From Bacillota bacterium (lineage in GTDB: Bacteria; Bacillota; Clostridia; Acetivibrionales; DTU013), in the NCBI GenBank assembly GCA_023426125.1, contig JAFABI010000109.1:91307-155306 (forward strand): DNA of 64,000 bases, given 5' to 3'. Below, in pieces: positions 25,589 to 33,548 of this stretch (position 1 is the first letter of the stretch; each line of letters begins with the position of its first letter). A program made the position numbers and the translations under genes. Below the pieces are notes generated by a model. That model was not told where the DNA came from, did not search any database, and saw nothing but the letters and a program-made list of their open reading frames with translations.

Positions 25589-26575
25589 CTATTTTCTGTA
25601 TACTTCCCTCCCATAGGTATTGATTTCGTGCATCACGGCAGCCATTATTTCCTTATCGTATACGGTCATCTGACTGGGGGCGGCAATATAGCCGCCGCCT
25701 GCCGCCAATTGGTCGATGCGTTTTCTCACTTCCGCCCTTACCTCTTCAGGCGTCACGCCGGGGGTTCCCATCATTTGGCTGTCTATGGCTCCAAGGAAGC
25801 ATATCCTGTCACCGAACTTTTTCTTCAGCTCTGCAAGATTGTTGCATGCCTGGCATGGATTCCATATATCCGGACCGATTTCTACAAAATCGGCGAATAT
25901 TGACTCTATTTTACCGCAGGAGTGCTGGTTTATCATTATTCCCAGCTCTTTGGCACAGTCATAGATCCTTTTGGTGTGGGGCTTGATGATCTTTCTCCAT
26001 ACCTCCGGAGGGATGAACAGGTTTTCCTGCGTACCCCAGTCGTCGGAATACCAGATCATGTCCAGCTTTACTACCTCATTAAACTTTCTGATCAGGCGGA
26101 TCTTATAATCCGCGATGGCCTCTGCCAAAGCCAGCATCTCCTCAGGCTCTGACAAAAAACTTACCATGGCGTTCTCCATGCCGAGGAGTGTGTATATTCT
26201 TTCAAAGATGCCGATCCTGACAAGCCCCGTAACAATCCTGCTTTCCCTGTCGATTGCAGAAAGGTCGATCTTTTTCCGTTCCCAGCCTTCCGCAATATTG
26301 TCCCAGTCCATTGCATCCACATCCGGAATGCGTATTTTCTCTCTCCATTCACATATGTCGGTGATCACATGCCCGTCTTGCGCCGGATAAGTTCCATCTT
26401 CCGAACTCAAACACATTAAATATTTTACTCCCCAATCGTCGGTACCCTCGGCCATCGGCCTTTCAACTACCGGCGGGTCCAAAAACAGCGTAATCCGCAT
26501 GCTTTCAATTCCGTTCGGAACCCATTGGGGATTGTCATGCCGTATTGCTCTCAATAAATTTTCCTTCGGTGTCAT
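25589..26575 (-). CDS. Uroporphyrinogen decarboxylase-like (UROD/MtaA superfamily) protein
   Basis: Protein of 328 residues of the UROD/methyltransferase superfamily: MTPKENLLRAIRHDNPQWVPNG, DDWGVKYLM, MLALAEAIADYKIRLIRKF, WYSDDWGTQENLFIPPEVWRKIIKPHTKRIYDCAKELGIMINQHSCGKIESIFADFVEIGPDIWNPCQ. QHSCGK supplies the His and Cys that bind zinc in the MtaA/MtbA methyltransferases. No heme or corrinoid genes are nearby. Two more UROD-like paralogs lie at 45441 and 61987, also in sugar loci. It follows the symporter gene by 95 bases on the same strand, so may belong to the sulfoquinovose operon. Function unknown. Confidence 0.8.
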   Translation of the reverse strand: MTPKENLLRAIRHDNPQWVPNGIESMRITLFLDPPVVERPMAEGTDDWGVKYLMCLSSEDGTYPAQDGHVITDICEWREKIRIPDVDAMDWDNIAEGWERKKIDLSAIDRESRIVTGLVRIGIFERIYTLLGMENAMVSFLSEPEEMLALAEAIADYKIRLIRKFNEVVKLDMIWYSDDWGTQENLFIPPEVWRKIIKPHTKRIYDCAKELGIMINQHSCGKIESIFADFVEIGPDIWNPCQACNNLAELKKKFGDRICFLGAIDSQMMGTPGVTPEEVRAEVRKRIDQLAAGGGYIAAPSQMTVYDKEIMAAVMHEINTYGREVYRK

Positions 26576-26670
26576 AAACGTTACCTCCCAGATAGAATCC
26601 TATATTCTTTCATTGATTCAACAAACACACCATATTAAAATTTCCGGACGGCTATATGCGAAAAGGTCCG

Positions 26671-28116
26671 TCAAATGTTTTCATTCCACAGTTTATTGTA
26701 GCTTAATCCGGTCAATTCTTCGCATACGCTCTTTGTCTCCGCGGCAACTTCTTCTTTTATGCCCCCCGCTCTTCTTCTTGCTATCTCGTCTTTCAATATC
26801 TTATATTTGGCATCGGTCATTTTATATTTTGTAGAGAAGAATATGCTTAAGAATATAAAAACAATGGGGACAATACTGAAAAGAATCTGGATCATCATTT
26901 TTGTCATACCGCTCTGCTCTACATTGGGAACGTATCCAGTCCACTCAAGCACAACACCTATCAGAAATACGGTAAGTGCCAGGGAAAGCTGCCTGATAAA
27001 CGTTACCATTCCGTAATACATACCCGGCCTGCTTTTCGTGGAGATCATCTCATCGACATCCGCAAGCTCCGGAATGATTGACCATGGAACCAGATATGCT
27101 GCAGAAGTGCCTATTCCGCTTAGTATTGAGACGATATAAATAATCATCTTCCCCTCAAGCTGCGGTACAAAAAATGCCAGGATCAGGGCCAGGCCCCACG
27201 AAACCATTCCAACCCTGAAAGGAGCCGTTTTATCATATTTCTTCGATATTGCCATATGAACCGGCATTGCGACCACCTGAACAACCAGAAGCGTACCCAG
27301 AACTGCCGAAAACTCATCCGGACGGTTCAGGCAGTACGTAAGAAAATATGCGAAGAGGGTTGATATGAAGTCGATGGCTGCCATACAGCTTAAAAACATT
27401 CCTATGTGAATTCTGAAGCTTTTATTCCTGAATACGGTCCTGACGTCTTTAAAAATATTGCTCTTCCCGTCTTCCGTTTTCTCATACTTCTTATTTTCCC
27501 ATGTACCGGCAAACACAATAAACCATACGAGGGCAAACAATGCTGCAAAGCATATGCCCATCACCATATAGCCTTTCGCCTCATTTCCCCCGAACATGTC
27601 CACAATCATTTTGGGCACGATGCCGCAGAGAATCGATGCAGAGGAGGAAAAGATAAGCCTGAAGCCGGACAATGAGGTCCTCTCCTTATAATCGCCGGTC
27701 ATATCGGCATTGATGGCATAATACGGTATCATTACCAGAGAAAAAACCGTATTGAAAAGCAGGTAAGCCAGAAGGTAGAATACGAACAACGCAGCCTGGC
27801 TTTTGAAGCTGACGGAGCTCCAAAGCAGTGAATATGTGATAAAAATAGGAAGTATGCAGGCAAGGAAGTAAATTCTTCTTCTTCCGAACCTTGAAACCGT
27901 ATGATCCGTCATGTATCCAATGGTCGGGTCAATAATCGCATCCCATATTTTCCCTACCAGAAACAGGGTTCCTGCCAGCAATGGCGAGAGATGCACCACA
28001 TCCGTAAGGTAAATCATAAAGAGCAGCGAAATAATGAGAAAGGCTCCTCCCCCGCATATTTCACCCGAAGCATACATGAGTTTCGTTTTCAAAGTAATTT
28101 TTTTATCCACTTTCAT
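26671..28116 (-). CDS. GPH-family sugar:cation symporter (YihO/YihP-like position)
   Basis: Major facilitator-like membrane protein of about 480 residues, 12 transmembrane segments, of the glycoside-pentoside-hexuronide family. Signatures: KLMYASGEICGGGAFLIISLLFMIYLTDVVHLSPLLAGTLFLVGKIWDAIIDPTIGYMTDHT (motif D-P-x-x-G-x-x-x-D) and the later MISTKSRPGMYYGMV. ATG 28116 follows AAGGGGGAAG; an ATG at 28131 lies upstream of that site. It starts just after the GH31 gene ends, as in E. coli, where yihO/yihP importers of sulfoquinovose and its glycosides sit near yihQ. Import of the sulfosugar glycoside is the likely role. Confidence 0.88.
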   Translation of the reverse strand: MKVDKKITLKTKLMYASGEICGGGAFLIISLLFMIYLTDVVHLSPLLAGTLFLVGKIWDAIIDPTIGYMTDHTVSRFGRRRIYFLACILPIFITYSLLWSSVSFKSQAALFVFYLLAYLLFNTVFSLVMIPYYAINADMTGDYKERTSLSGFRLIFSSSASILCGIVPKMIVDMFGGNEAKGYMVMGICFAALFALVWFIVFAGTWENKKYEKTEDGKSNIFKDVRTVFRNKSFRIHIGMFLSCMAAIDFISTLFAYFLTYCLNRPDEFSAVLGTLLVVQVVAMPVHMAISKKYDKTAPFRVGMVSWGLALILAFFVPQLEGKMIIYIVSILSGIGTSAAYLVPWSIIPELADVDEMISTKSRPGMYYGMVTFIRQLSLALTVFLIGVVLEWTGYVPNVEQSGMTKMMIQILFSIVPIVFIFLSIFFSTKYKMTDAKYKILKDEIARRRAGGIKEEVAAETKSVCEELTGLSYNKLWNENI

Positions 28117-28134
28117 CTTCCCCCTTATCATTTA

Positions 28135-30129
28135 TTAAATATGGATCACTGCTTCAAAAAGTTTGCAAAACTCGCTTTGTGCCCGATAAAATGCAGGAGG
28201 CTGTCCAATGGGTGAAGATATCCTGTGCCAGCCTTTTTTGTACTCTTTCCCCGTACACATATGCATCCACCTGTCGTCCGGCAGGTAGACTCTCCAGGAC
28301 CTTCTTCCCGGTTTATACACCGGAGCAATCATCATATCTCTTCCGAACATATATTGATATGTCAGTTTGTGGAGGTTCTCATCCTTCTCATAATGTATAT
28401 ACGGATGCCGCATTACCGGAACTCCATGCTCGACATATTCTTGAACCGTACGTTTTATATAGGGTTTAAGATGGAAGTGGATCCTGCTCATTCTGGAAAA
28501 ATGCGCAAGTGTTTCCCTGTCCGAATCAAACTGCCAGTTACTGCCGGGACGGTTACCTTCATGGGTTCTCATGATTGCTGTAAAAACGGCATGCTCTGCC
28601 CAGCGCAGGAATAGCTCCTTGCTGCGTTTTACCCATGCCACGGTAGTATATCCGCCTATATCGGAATGTGAAAACCCTATGCCGGAAAACCCCAGGGATA
28701 ACCCGGCGGGAATAACGGAAGCAAGGCTGTCATTCATACTCCAATCCACCATCTGGTCTCCGGCCCATACAAGGGTTGAAAACCTCCCTGTGCCGGAAAA
28801 GCCTGAACGTGTGAAAAACACTATGTTTCCCAGGTTTCCTGTCTCTTCCAGTACTTCACGGTTTGTTTCCGCCCATCGGACCGGATATTTGTTATGGAAG
28901 CTCTCACCGCTTTCACCCGAATAAACCGCCGAATCCACCGGCAGGTGTTCGCCAAAATCCGCCATCCACCCGCTTAAACCTGTTTCGATCATGTTTTTCC
29001 TGATGACATTCTTGATCCATGCTACCGCCTCCGGATTTGAGAGGTCAACCGTTGCAGCGGGAAAGGTAGTGACATAAACATAATATTCCCCACCTTCACG
29101 GTTCTTTACGAGGTACCCCTTGTCGGATGCTTCCTTGTACAGTTCACCGTCAAGACATAAGAACGGGTTGATATAACCCAGGAATTTTATGCCTTGCTCA
29201 TTCAATCCTTTAATAAAACAGGGCAAATCAGGATAAAGACCTTCATCATATTTCCAATCCCACCTAAGCTGCTTGCCAAAGGAGGTGGTACGTATCCCTT
29301 CCCAATCCTGAGCCCATACGGCGGCTACCTTCATACCGGTTTCCAGGACATTTTTCAGTTTGCTTTCTACGACCGCTCTGCCGCCTTGTATTCCAAGCCA
29401 TACACCGTCATAAACCCAGTCCGGCAGTTCAGGCTGGCGACCCAGATATTGTGTAAGGCTTTCAAGGACTTCAGGCGCCGTATCTCTTTTTTCGATAATG
29501 ATTTTATCGGGAATGCCGAAGGTAAACAGCGTGTGCCGGTCTTTTGCCGTAAAATCAAATACAGAATATCCATAGGTTTCCACATGGCAATAATAGTTGA
29601 GCGACGATACAAAAGTGGGTTGAGGAAAATACGTTGTGAAATAATTGCCTCCCGCGCCATGGGTCAGCTCCGCCAGAAAGGTAAGCAAATTTTTCCCCCG
29701 TCCTATTCCTTGCTCTTCACACCAAACAGGAACCTTTTGCCCACGCAAATCAAGCTTCGAATACTGCTCGCCGCAACCGTAGATATGCTCTTCACGGGAT
29801 GCATGAAGGCTGAATTGAAGACGGTTTACGCAGTCATCGGAACATTGGAACAGGATTTCCAGCCTTGTACCTGTCTCGCAGAATGTTACCGTCAACTTTC
29901 CGTCGAACAGGATGGCTATTTTTCCACTTTTGTTTTCAAGCAGCTTGTATTCCGATACCGGCTTGAAGTTCATGAGTTTATCGGTGATTTTAAAGCTGCC
30001 GTGCTTCATTTTATAAGCACCGCTCCCGGTTCCAAGCATTATGCCGGTATCGTCCCTGTTGTAATCGAATACGGGATGATTGTTTAGAAAGAGCTTAAAT
30101 CCATTTGCATCTTGTTTTAAATATACCAA
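28135..30129 (-). CDS. GH31 alpha-glycosidase of the sulfoquinovosidase (YihQ) clade with altered sulfonate pocket
   Basis: Retaining alpha-glycosidase of 664 residues that, by family, releases sulfoquinovose from sulfolipid-derived glycosides. Against E. coli YihQ as I remember it, the key positions align with a constant offset of 14: nucleophile Asp405 is Asp391 (GWMADFGEHLP), acid/base Asp472 is Asp458 (WAGDQMVDW), Gln262 is Gln248 (LGIQGG), Gln288 is Gln274 (WAQDW), Trp304 is Trp290 and Tyr508 is Tyr494 (DIGGYT). The sulfonate-binding Arg301, however, is Gln287 (FGKQLRW), with an Arg two residues later. The enzyme is cytoplasmic, with no signal peptide. The start is TTG 30129 with AGGTGATC upstream. 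It is divergent from the Fe-S gene and upstream of the symporter. Confidence 0.88.
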   Translation of the reverse strand: MVYLKQDANGFKLFLNNHPVFDYNRDDTGIMLGTGSGAYKMKHGSFKITDKLMNFKPVSEYKLLENKSGKIAILFDGKLTVTFCETGTRLEILFQCSDDCVNRLQFSLHASREEHIYGCGEQYSKLDLRGQKVPVWCEEQGIGRGKNLLTFLAELTHGAGGNYFTTYFPQPTFVSSLNYYCHVETYGYSVFDFTAKDRHTLFTFGIPDKIIIEKRDTAPEVLESLTQYLGRQPELPDWVYDGVWLGIQGGRAVVESKLKNVLETGMKVAAVWAQDWEGIRTTSFGKQLRWDWKYDEGLYPDLPCFIKGLNEQGIKFLGYINPFLCLDGELYKEASDKGYLVKNREGGEYYVYVTTFPAATVDLSNPEAVAWIKNVIRKNMIETGLSGWMADFGEHLPVDSAVYSGESGESFHNKYPVRWAETNREVLEETGNLGNIVFFTRSGFSGTGRFSTLVWAGDQMVDWSMNDSLASVIPAGLSLGFSGIGFSHSDIGGYTTVAWVKRSKELFLRWAEHAVFTAIMRTHEGNRPGSNWQFDSDRETLAHFSRMSRIHFHLKPYIKRTVQEYVEHGVPVMRHPYIHYEKDENLHKLTYQYMFGRDMMIAPVYKPGRRSWRVYLPDDRWMHMCTGKEYKKGWHRISSPIGQPPAFYRAQSEFCKLFEAVIHI

Positions 30130-30265
30130 GCGATCACCTACATATTCATAATGATTAAAAGGTTTAATTTTATTCTAACATTTGCAGCAGATAATTGCAA
30201 TAGGTTTATTTTCAATATTTAAAATCTTAAATAATTTCATCCTTTACAATTAAATGAAAGGATTA

Positions 30266-30289
30266 TATAATTTAATTAAAGTTTTTAAT
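30266..30289 (+). promoter_or_regulatory. Promoter and ATTAAA-N3-TTTAAT operator (Fe-S gene / GH31 divergent region)
   Basis: TATAAT at 30266-30271 is followed after three bases by the inverted repeat ATTAAA-GTT-TTTAAT (30275-30289). The same box with the same three-base gap from TATAAT occurs before the transketolase genes at 31379-31402. Placement over the transcription start fits repression. The ROK regulator in the cluster is the natural candidate. Confidence 0.65.
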
Positions 30290-30359
30290 AAATATGACAC
30301 ATCGGCCGGCAGCAATACGCCGTATGGTTTCATATATTATTTACCGGAGGAGGAGATTT

Positions 30360-31205
30360 ATGAGCGGGATTCATTTGTTTCACAAGCACGAGGATGACAA
30401 TTATGTGGTTAAGGGTTCAAAAACCAGCAGGGTCGGCGCTCCGCAATATTTTATACAATGGTGCTACGGTGTAGTCGAACCTGTGCTCACCCGGTTTTTT
30501 GACTTTCTTCTAAGGCATGAATCCACCAGATCCCTGATAGGCAAATCAAAAGAAAGCAAAATCCTCCCAAAATGCATCGTATTATCAACCGCCGCAGTGT
30601 GCAAATACATTGACTATATCTACAAAATCGAAGGTCCAAGGGGAGCACGGATGGGTATCGGCGATTGTGTTTGCCAGCTTTCCCTCGGCAGGGAGCGGCA
30701 GCCAAAACGCAAGGATATGGTGCTTTTGTATACCGCAGATATTTATAATAATATCGTTAAAACGTACGAACCAATCGAAGATGCCGAAGACGCCAAAGCA
30801 TATATCCACGATTTCCACAAAGCCGGCCTGGTCCATACGGCACTTTATTGCTTCAATTCAGGCCAGTGGGTATTCGTGTTGTGCAACTGCGACGATGAAA
30901 TATGCGTCCCCCCGAGGGCCCATCTGGTAGGAAAGCCGACGATGCTGCCGGGTCCGGAAATCATAGAACTAGACGAAGCAAAGTGTGTCGGCCTGGAAAA
31001 GTGCGGGAAATGTCTTGAAAGATGCATTCTAAAAGCTTCATACGCCTCAGGAGACAAAACCGGAGTAGATTATCTCAAATGCCTGGGATGCGGTCTCTGC
31101 ACAAGCACCTGCAGGGGAGAAGCCCGCAAACTGAAAATCAGAGCCGAGTACAAGTTTGACGATATCATCGCAAAAAAGATTCTGTTGGGTGATACCCCTG
31201 ATTAA
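30360..31205 (+). CDS. Double [4Fe-4S] ferredoxin-domain protein of unknown role
   Basis: Protein of 281 residues. ATG 30360 is chosen because CCGGAGGAGGAGATTT precedes it. The C-terminal third has two cluster-binding motifs: Cys209-x5-Cys215-x2-Cys218-x3-Cys222 and Cys241-x2-Cys244-x2-Cys247-x3-Cys251. Further conserved-looking Cys pairs (CVC at 103-105, CNC at 175-177 and Cys182) lie in the middle domain (DCVCQLSLGRERQPKRKDM, WVFVLCNCDDEICVPPRAH) and might bind another cluster or metal. It is soluble and has no membrane segment. It sits between the sulfoquinovosidase-like gene and the transketolase genes and carries the same operator as they do. I know of no such protein in described sulfoglycolysis pathways; an electron-transfer or sensing role is a guess. 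Confidence 0.8.
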   Translation: MSGIHLFHKHEDDNYVVKGSKTSRVGAPQYFIQWCYGVVEPVLTRFFDFLLRHESTRSLIGKSKESKILPKCIVLSTAAVCKYIDYIYKIEGPRGARMGIGDCVCQLSLGRERQPKRKDMVLLYTADIYNNIVKTYEPIEDAEDAKAYIHDFHKAGLVHTALYCFNSGQWVFVLCNCDDEICVPPRAHLVGKPTMLPGPEIIELDEAKCVGLEKCGKCLERCILKASYASGDKTGVDYLKCLGCGLCTSTCRGEARKLKIRAEYKFDDIIAKKILLGDTPD

Positions 31206-31378
31206 AATGGCATTATCTTTATTTTATTGCAGTTCTGCAAAAGCGATGAAAGCACGTGCTATTCATTAAAAATTTTAACTTATTCTCTAAGCAAAATAAA
31301 ATTTATATAGGAACACCATATTCATTGGGTTTTTAACCGTATTTTTTCTTTTTTCTTTACTTCTCGAAAAAGAAGTAT

Positions 31379-31402
31379 TATAATTAAATTAAAAGCTTTA
31401 AT
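31379..31402 (+). promoter_or_regulatory. Promoter and ATTAAA-N3-TTTAAT operator of the transketolase genes
   Basis: TATAAT at 31379-31384, three bases, then ATTAAA-AGC-TTTAAT (31388-31402). Geometry is identical to the site at 30266-30289. The start codon of the first transketolase gene is 18 bases downstream of the operator. Confidence 0.65.
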
Positions 31403-31419
31403 CAAAAGGAGTCGATACC

Positions 31420-32244
31420 ATGAACAGCAATGAGGTAAATCAGCTTAAAGACAAAAGCAAGCACATACGCCGCTTGACGATGAAGGAATTAGGCAATATA
31501 GGCGTTGGGCACGTTGGCGGTTGTTTGTCCATCGTAGAAGCTTTGGTAGTATTATACTATAAAGAAATGAACATCGACCCGTCCAATCCCGATATGCCGG
31601 GCAGAGACCGGTTCATCCTCTCAAAAGGACACGCGGGGCCTGCACTGTATGCCGTCCTGGCCGACCGGGGATATTTCGACATTAGCCTGCTGGATACGCT
31701 CAATCAGCCCGGAACAAGCCTTCCAAGCCATTGTGACATGCTCAGGACAAAGGGAATAGACATGACCGCCGGTTCCCTGGGGCAGGGGATTTCATGCGCG
31801 GTTGGAATGGCCAAAGCTTCAAAAATCCTTAAGGACGGAGCACGCATTTACTGCATGATCGGCGATGGAGAAAGCCAGGAGGGAGAAGTCTGGGAAGCAG
31901 CGATGGCAGCCGCGCATTTCAAGCTCGACAATCTGACGGTATTTACGGATTGCAACAAGCTTCAGATAGACGGCACCACCCGGGAGGTCATGTCGTTGGA
32001 CCCGTTGTGCGGCAAATGGGAATCCTTCGGCTGGAATGTCATCGATGTAAAAGACGGCCATGCTATTGAAGAAATCCACGCAGCAATCACAGCAGCAAAG
32101 AGCAACACCGGAAAGCCAAGCATGATCTTGCTGAACACGGTAAAAGGAAAAGGTGTTTCCTTCATAGAGGCCATGGGAGCTAAAAATCACAATACGCCGA
32201 TATCCGGCGAGCAAACAATATTGGCATTGAAAGAATTGGAATAG
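31420..32244 (+). CDS. Split transketolase, N-terminal (TPP-binding) subunit, SqwGH-like
   Basis: The 274-residue half of a two-gene transketolase. Thiamine diphosphate/metal motif GDGESQEGEVWEAAMAAAHFKLDNLTVFTDCN; conserved His residues in NIGVGHVGG and LSKGHAGPALYA; loop DMTAGSLGQGISCAVGMA. Ordinary split transketolases transfer C2 units between sugar phosphates. In the sulfo-TK pathway the SqwGH pair instead removes two C2 units from sulfofructose, giving sulfoerythrose and then sulfoacetaldehyde, with glyceraldehyde 3-phosphate as acceptor. Assignment to that role rests on the neighbours. The ATG at 31420 follows AAAAGGAGTCGATACC; the partner gene begins 12 bases after its stop. Confidence 0.9.
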   Translation: MNSNEVNQLKDKSKHIRRLTMKELGNIGVGHVGGCLSIVEALVVLYYKEMNIDPSNPDMPGRDRFILSKGHAGPALYAVLADRGYFDISLLDTLNQPGTSLPSHCDMLRTKGIDMTAGSLGQGISCAVGMAKASKILKDGARIYCMIGDGESQEGEVWEAAMAAAHFKLDNLTVFTDCNKLQIDGTTREVMSLDPLCGKWESFGWNVIDVKDGHAIEEIHAAITAAKSNTGKPSMILLNTVKGKGVSFIEAMGAKNHNTPISGEQTILALKELE

Positions 32245-32256
32245 GAGGCGGATAAA

Positions 32257-33204
32257 ATGTACGAGAATCTGGAAATGAGACAGGTATTGCACGATGTATT
32301 GGATCAGTTGATGGAAAAGAATGATAAAATTGTGGTCATCGATGCCGATCTGGCTAGAGCCAACGGCACTCTGGCACTTCGGGACAAATATGCGGACAGA
32401 GCTTTCGACACAGGCGTGGCGGAACAAAACATGGCGGCAATGGCGGCAGGTATGGCCGCATACGGCTTTACCCCCTTCATCGGCTCCTTCACCCCCTTTG
32501 CCACACGCAGGATATGCGACCAAATTGCCATCTCCATCGCTTATGCGAAGAGGAATGTCAAAATCATCGGTTCCGACCCCGGAATATCTGCAGAATTAAA
32601 CGGCGGAACCCATATGAGCATGGAGGATATCGGCGTATTGCGCAGCATCCCCGGCATGGTTATCTTCGAGCCCGTCGATGGAATGCAGCTGGCAAAAGCG
32701 CTCCCCAAAATCGTTGCGTATGACGGTGCGGTTTATATCAGACTTTTTAGAAAACCCGCTCCGCCGATATTCGGCAGCGATTACGAATTTGACCTTTTCA
32801 AGGCGGACCTTTTAAGAAGCGGCAAGGACGTGACATTATTTGCTAGCGGCATGATGGCAAAGGAAGCTTTGGATGCTGCCGGCCTCCTGAAAAGCAGCGG
32901 TGTAGACGCCGAAGTCATCAACATCCACACCATCAAACCCATCGACAGGGAAGCCGTACTTGCATCCGCAAGGAAAACAGGCGCAGCAGTCACCTGCGAG
33001 AACCATAATACCATCGGAGGCCTCAGAAGCGCCGTAGCAGAAGTGCTGTCCGAGGAATTCCCCATACCCGTAAAATGCATAGGCGTAAAGGACCAATTTG
33101 GAGAGGTTGCAAAGATGGATTACCTGAAAAGCAAGTTCCATATGAATGCAGAAGACATAGCAGCGGCGGCAAAAGAAGCAATCTCCATGAAACCAGGCTG
33201 CTGA
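32257..33204 (+). CDS. Split transketolase, C-terminal (Pyr-domain) subunit, SqwGH-like
   Basis: The 315-residue half carrying the pyrimidine-binding domain. The catalytic Glu is in FDTGVAEQNMAAMAAGMAAYGFTPFIGSFTPFATRRICDQI; the domain continues SDPGISAELNGGTHMSMEDIGVLRSIPGMVIFEPVDG and ends with a transketolase C-terminal domain (KSSGVDAEVINIHTIKPIDREAVLASARKTGAAVTCENHNTIGGLRSAVAEVL). The ATG at 32257 follows AGGAGGCGGATAAA. It works as a heterotetramer with the preceding subunit. Within this cluster it is best read as the sulfofructose/sulfoerythrulose transketolase; a housekeeping transketolase is the alternative. Confidence 0.9.
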   Translation: MYENLEMRQVLHDVLDQLMEKNDKIVVIDADLARANGTLALRDKYADRAFDTGVAEQNMAAMAAGMAAYGFTPFIGSFTPFATRRICDQIAISIAYAKRNVKIIGSDPGISAELNGGTHMSMEDIGVLRSIPGMVIFEPVDGMQLAKALPKIVAYDGAVYIRLFRKPAPPIFGSDYEFDLFKADLLRSGKDVTLFASGMMAKEALDAAGLLKSSGVDAEVINIHTIKPIDREAVLASARKTGAAVTCENHNTIGGLRSAVAEVLSEEFPIPVKCIGVKDQFGEVAKMDYLKSKFHMNAEDIAAAAKEAISMKPGC

Positions 33205-33283
33205 TACAAAATTACAATAACCGGAGAAATAAGTACAGCTCCTCGAAAGTTCATTACCCTATGGGAACGAAAAAGGAATCCAC

Positions 33284-33360
33284 TGTAGGGGCGGCCATTG
33301 GCCGTCCGGTAGCTGCTTGACGCAGATTGCATTTGTGGACGCGCAATGCGCGCCCCTACA
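33284..33360. repeat. TGTAGGGGCG interspersed repeat
   Basis: A 77-base element bounded by TGTAGGGGCG and CGCCCCTACA, with GGCCATTGGCC inside one end and GCGCAATGCGC inside the other. It is over 85 percent identical to the copies at 59681-59758 and, in opposite orientation, 61872-61947. No coding capacity. The rest of this 344-base gap holds the terminator at 33461 and nothing else I can see. Confidence 0.85.
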
Positions 33361-33460
33361 GGATCACCATACTCCATTTTTGTCAAACTTATCCGCAGAG
33401 AAAACAATTTTTTCTACAACCAAAAAATTTCATTTTGAATTAGGTCGTGAAAAATCAGTA

Positions 33461-33507
33461 AAAAAGGGCTGCCGGTTCAAATTCCAAACCGTCAGCCCCT
33501 TTTTCAA
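33461..33507. terminator. Bidirectional intrinsic terminator
   Basis: GGGCTGCCGGTT and AACCGTCAGCCCC form a stem of about 12 pairs (one mismatch) around a 9-base loop, with AAAAAA on the left and TTTTTC on the right. It can end transcription of the transketolase genes (+) and of the tauE-like/adh/rpiB operon (-), which converge here. Confidence 0.9.
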
Positions 33508-33548
33508 CCCTAGATTCTACCCATGCAACTTTTGCAAGCAGAGCAAAA

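Noticed and set aside
29194..30087. 297-codon plus-strand open frame
   Set aside because: It is antisense to the GH31 gene, whose catalytic motifs are intact; no ribosome site and no recognisable protein pattern.
31420..33204. Housekeeping split transketolase only
   Set aside because: Not excluded by sequence, but the shared operator, the glycosidase and the modified RpiB-like isomerase make the pathway-specific role more likely.
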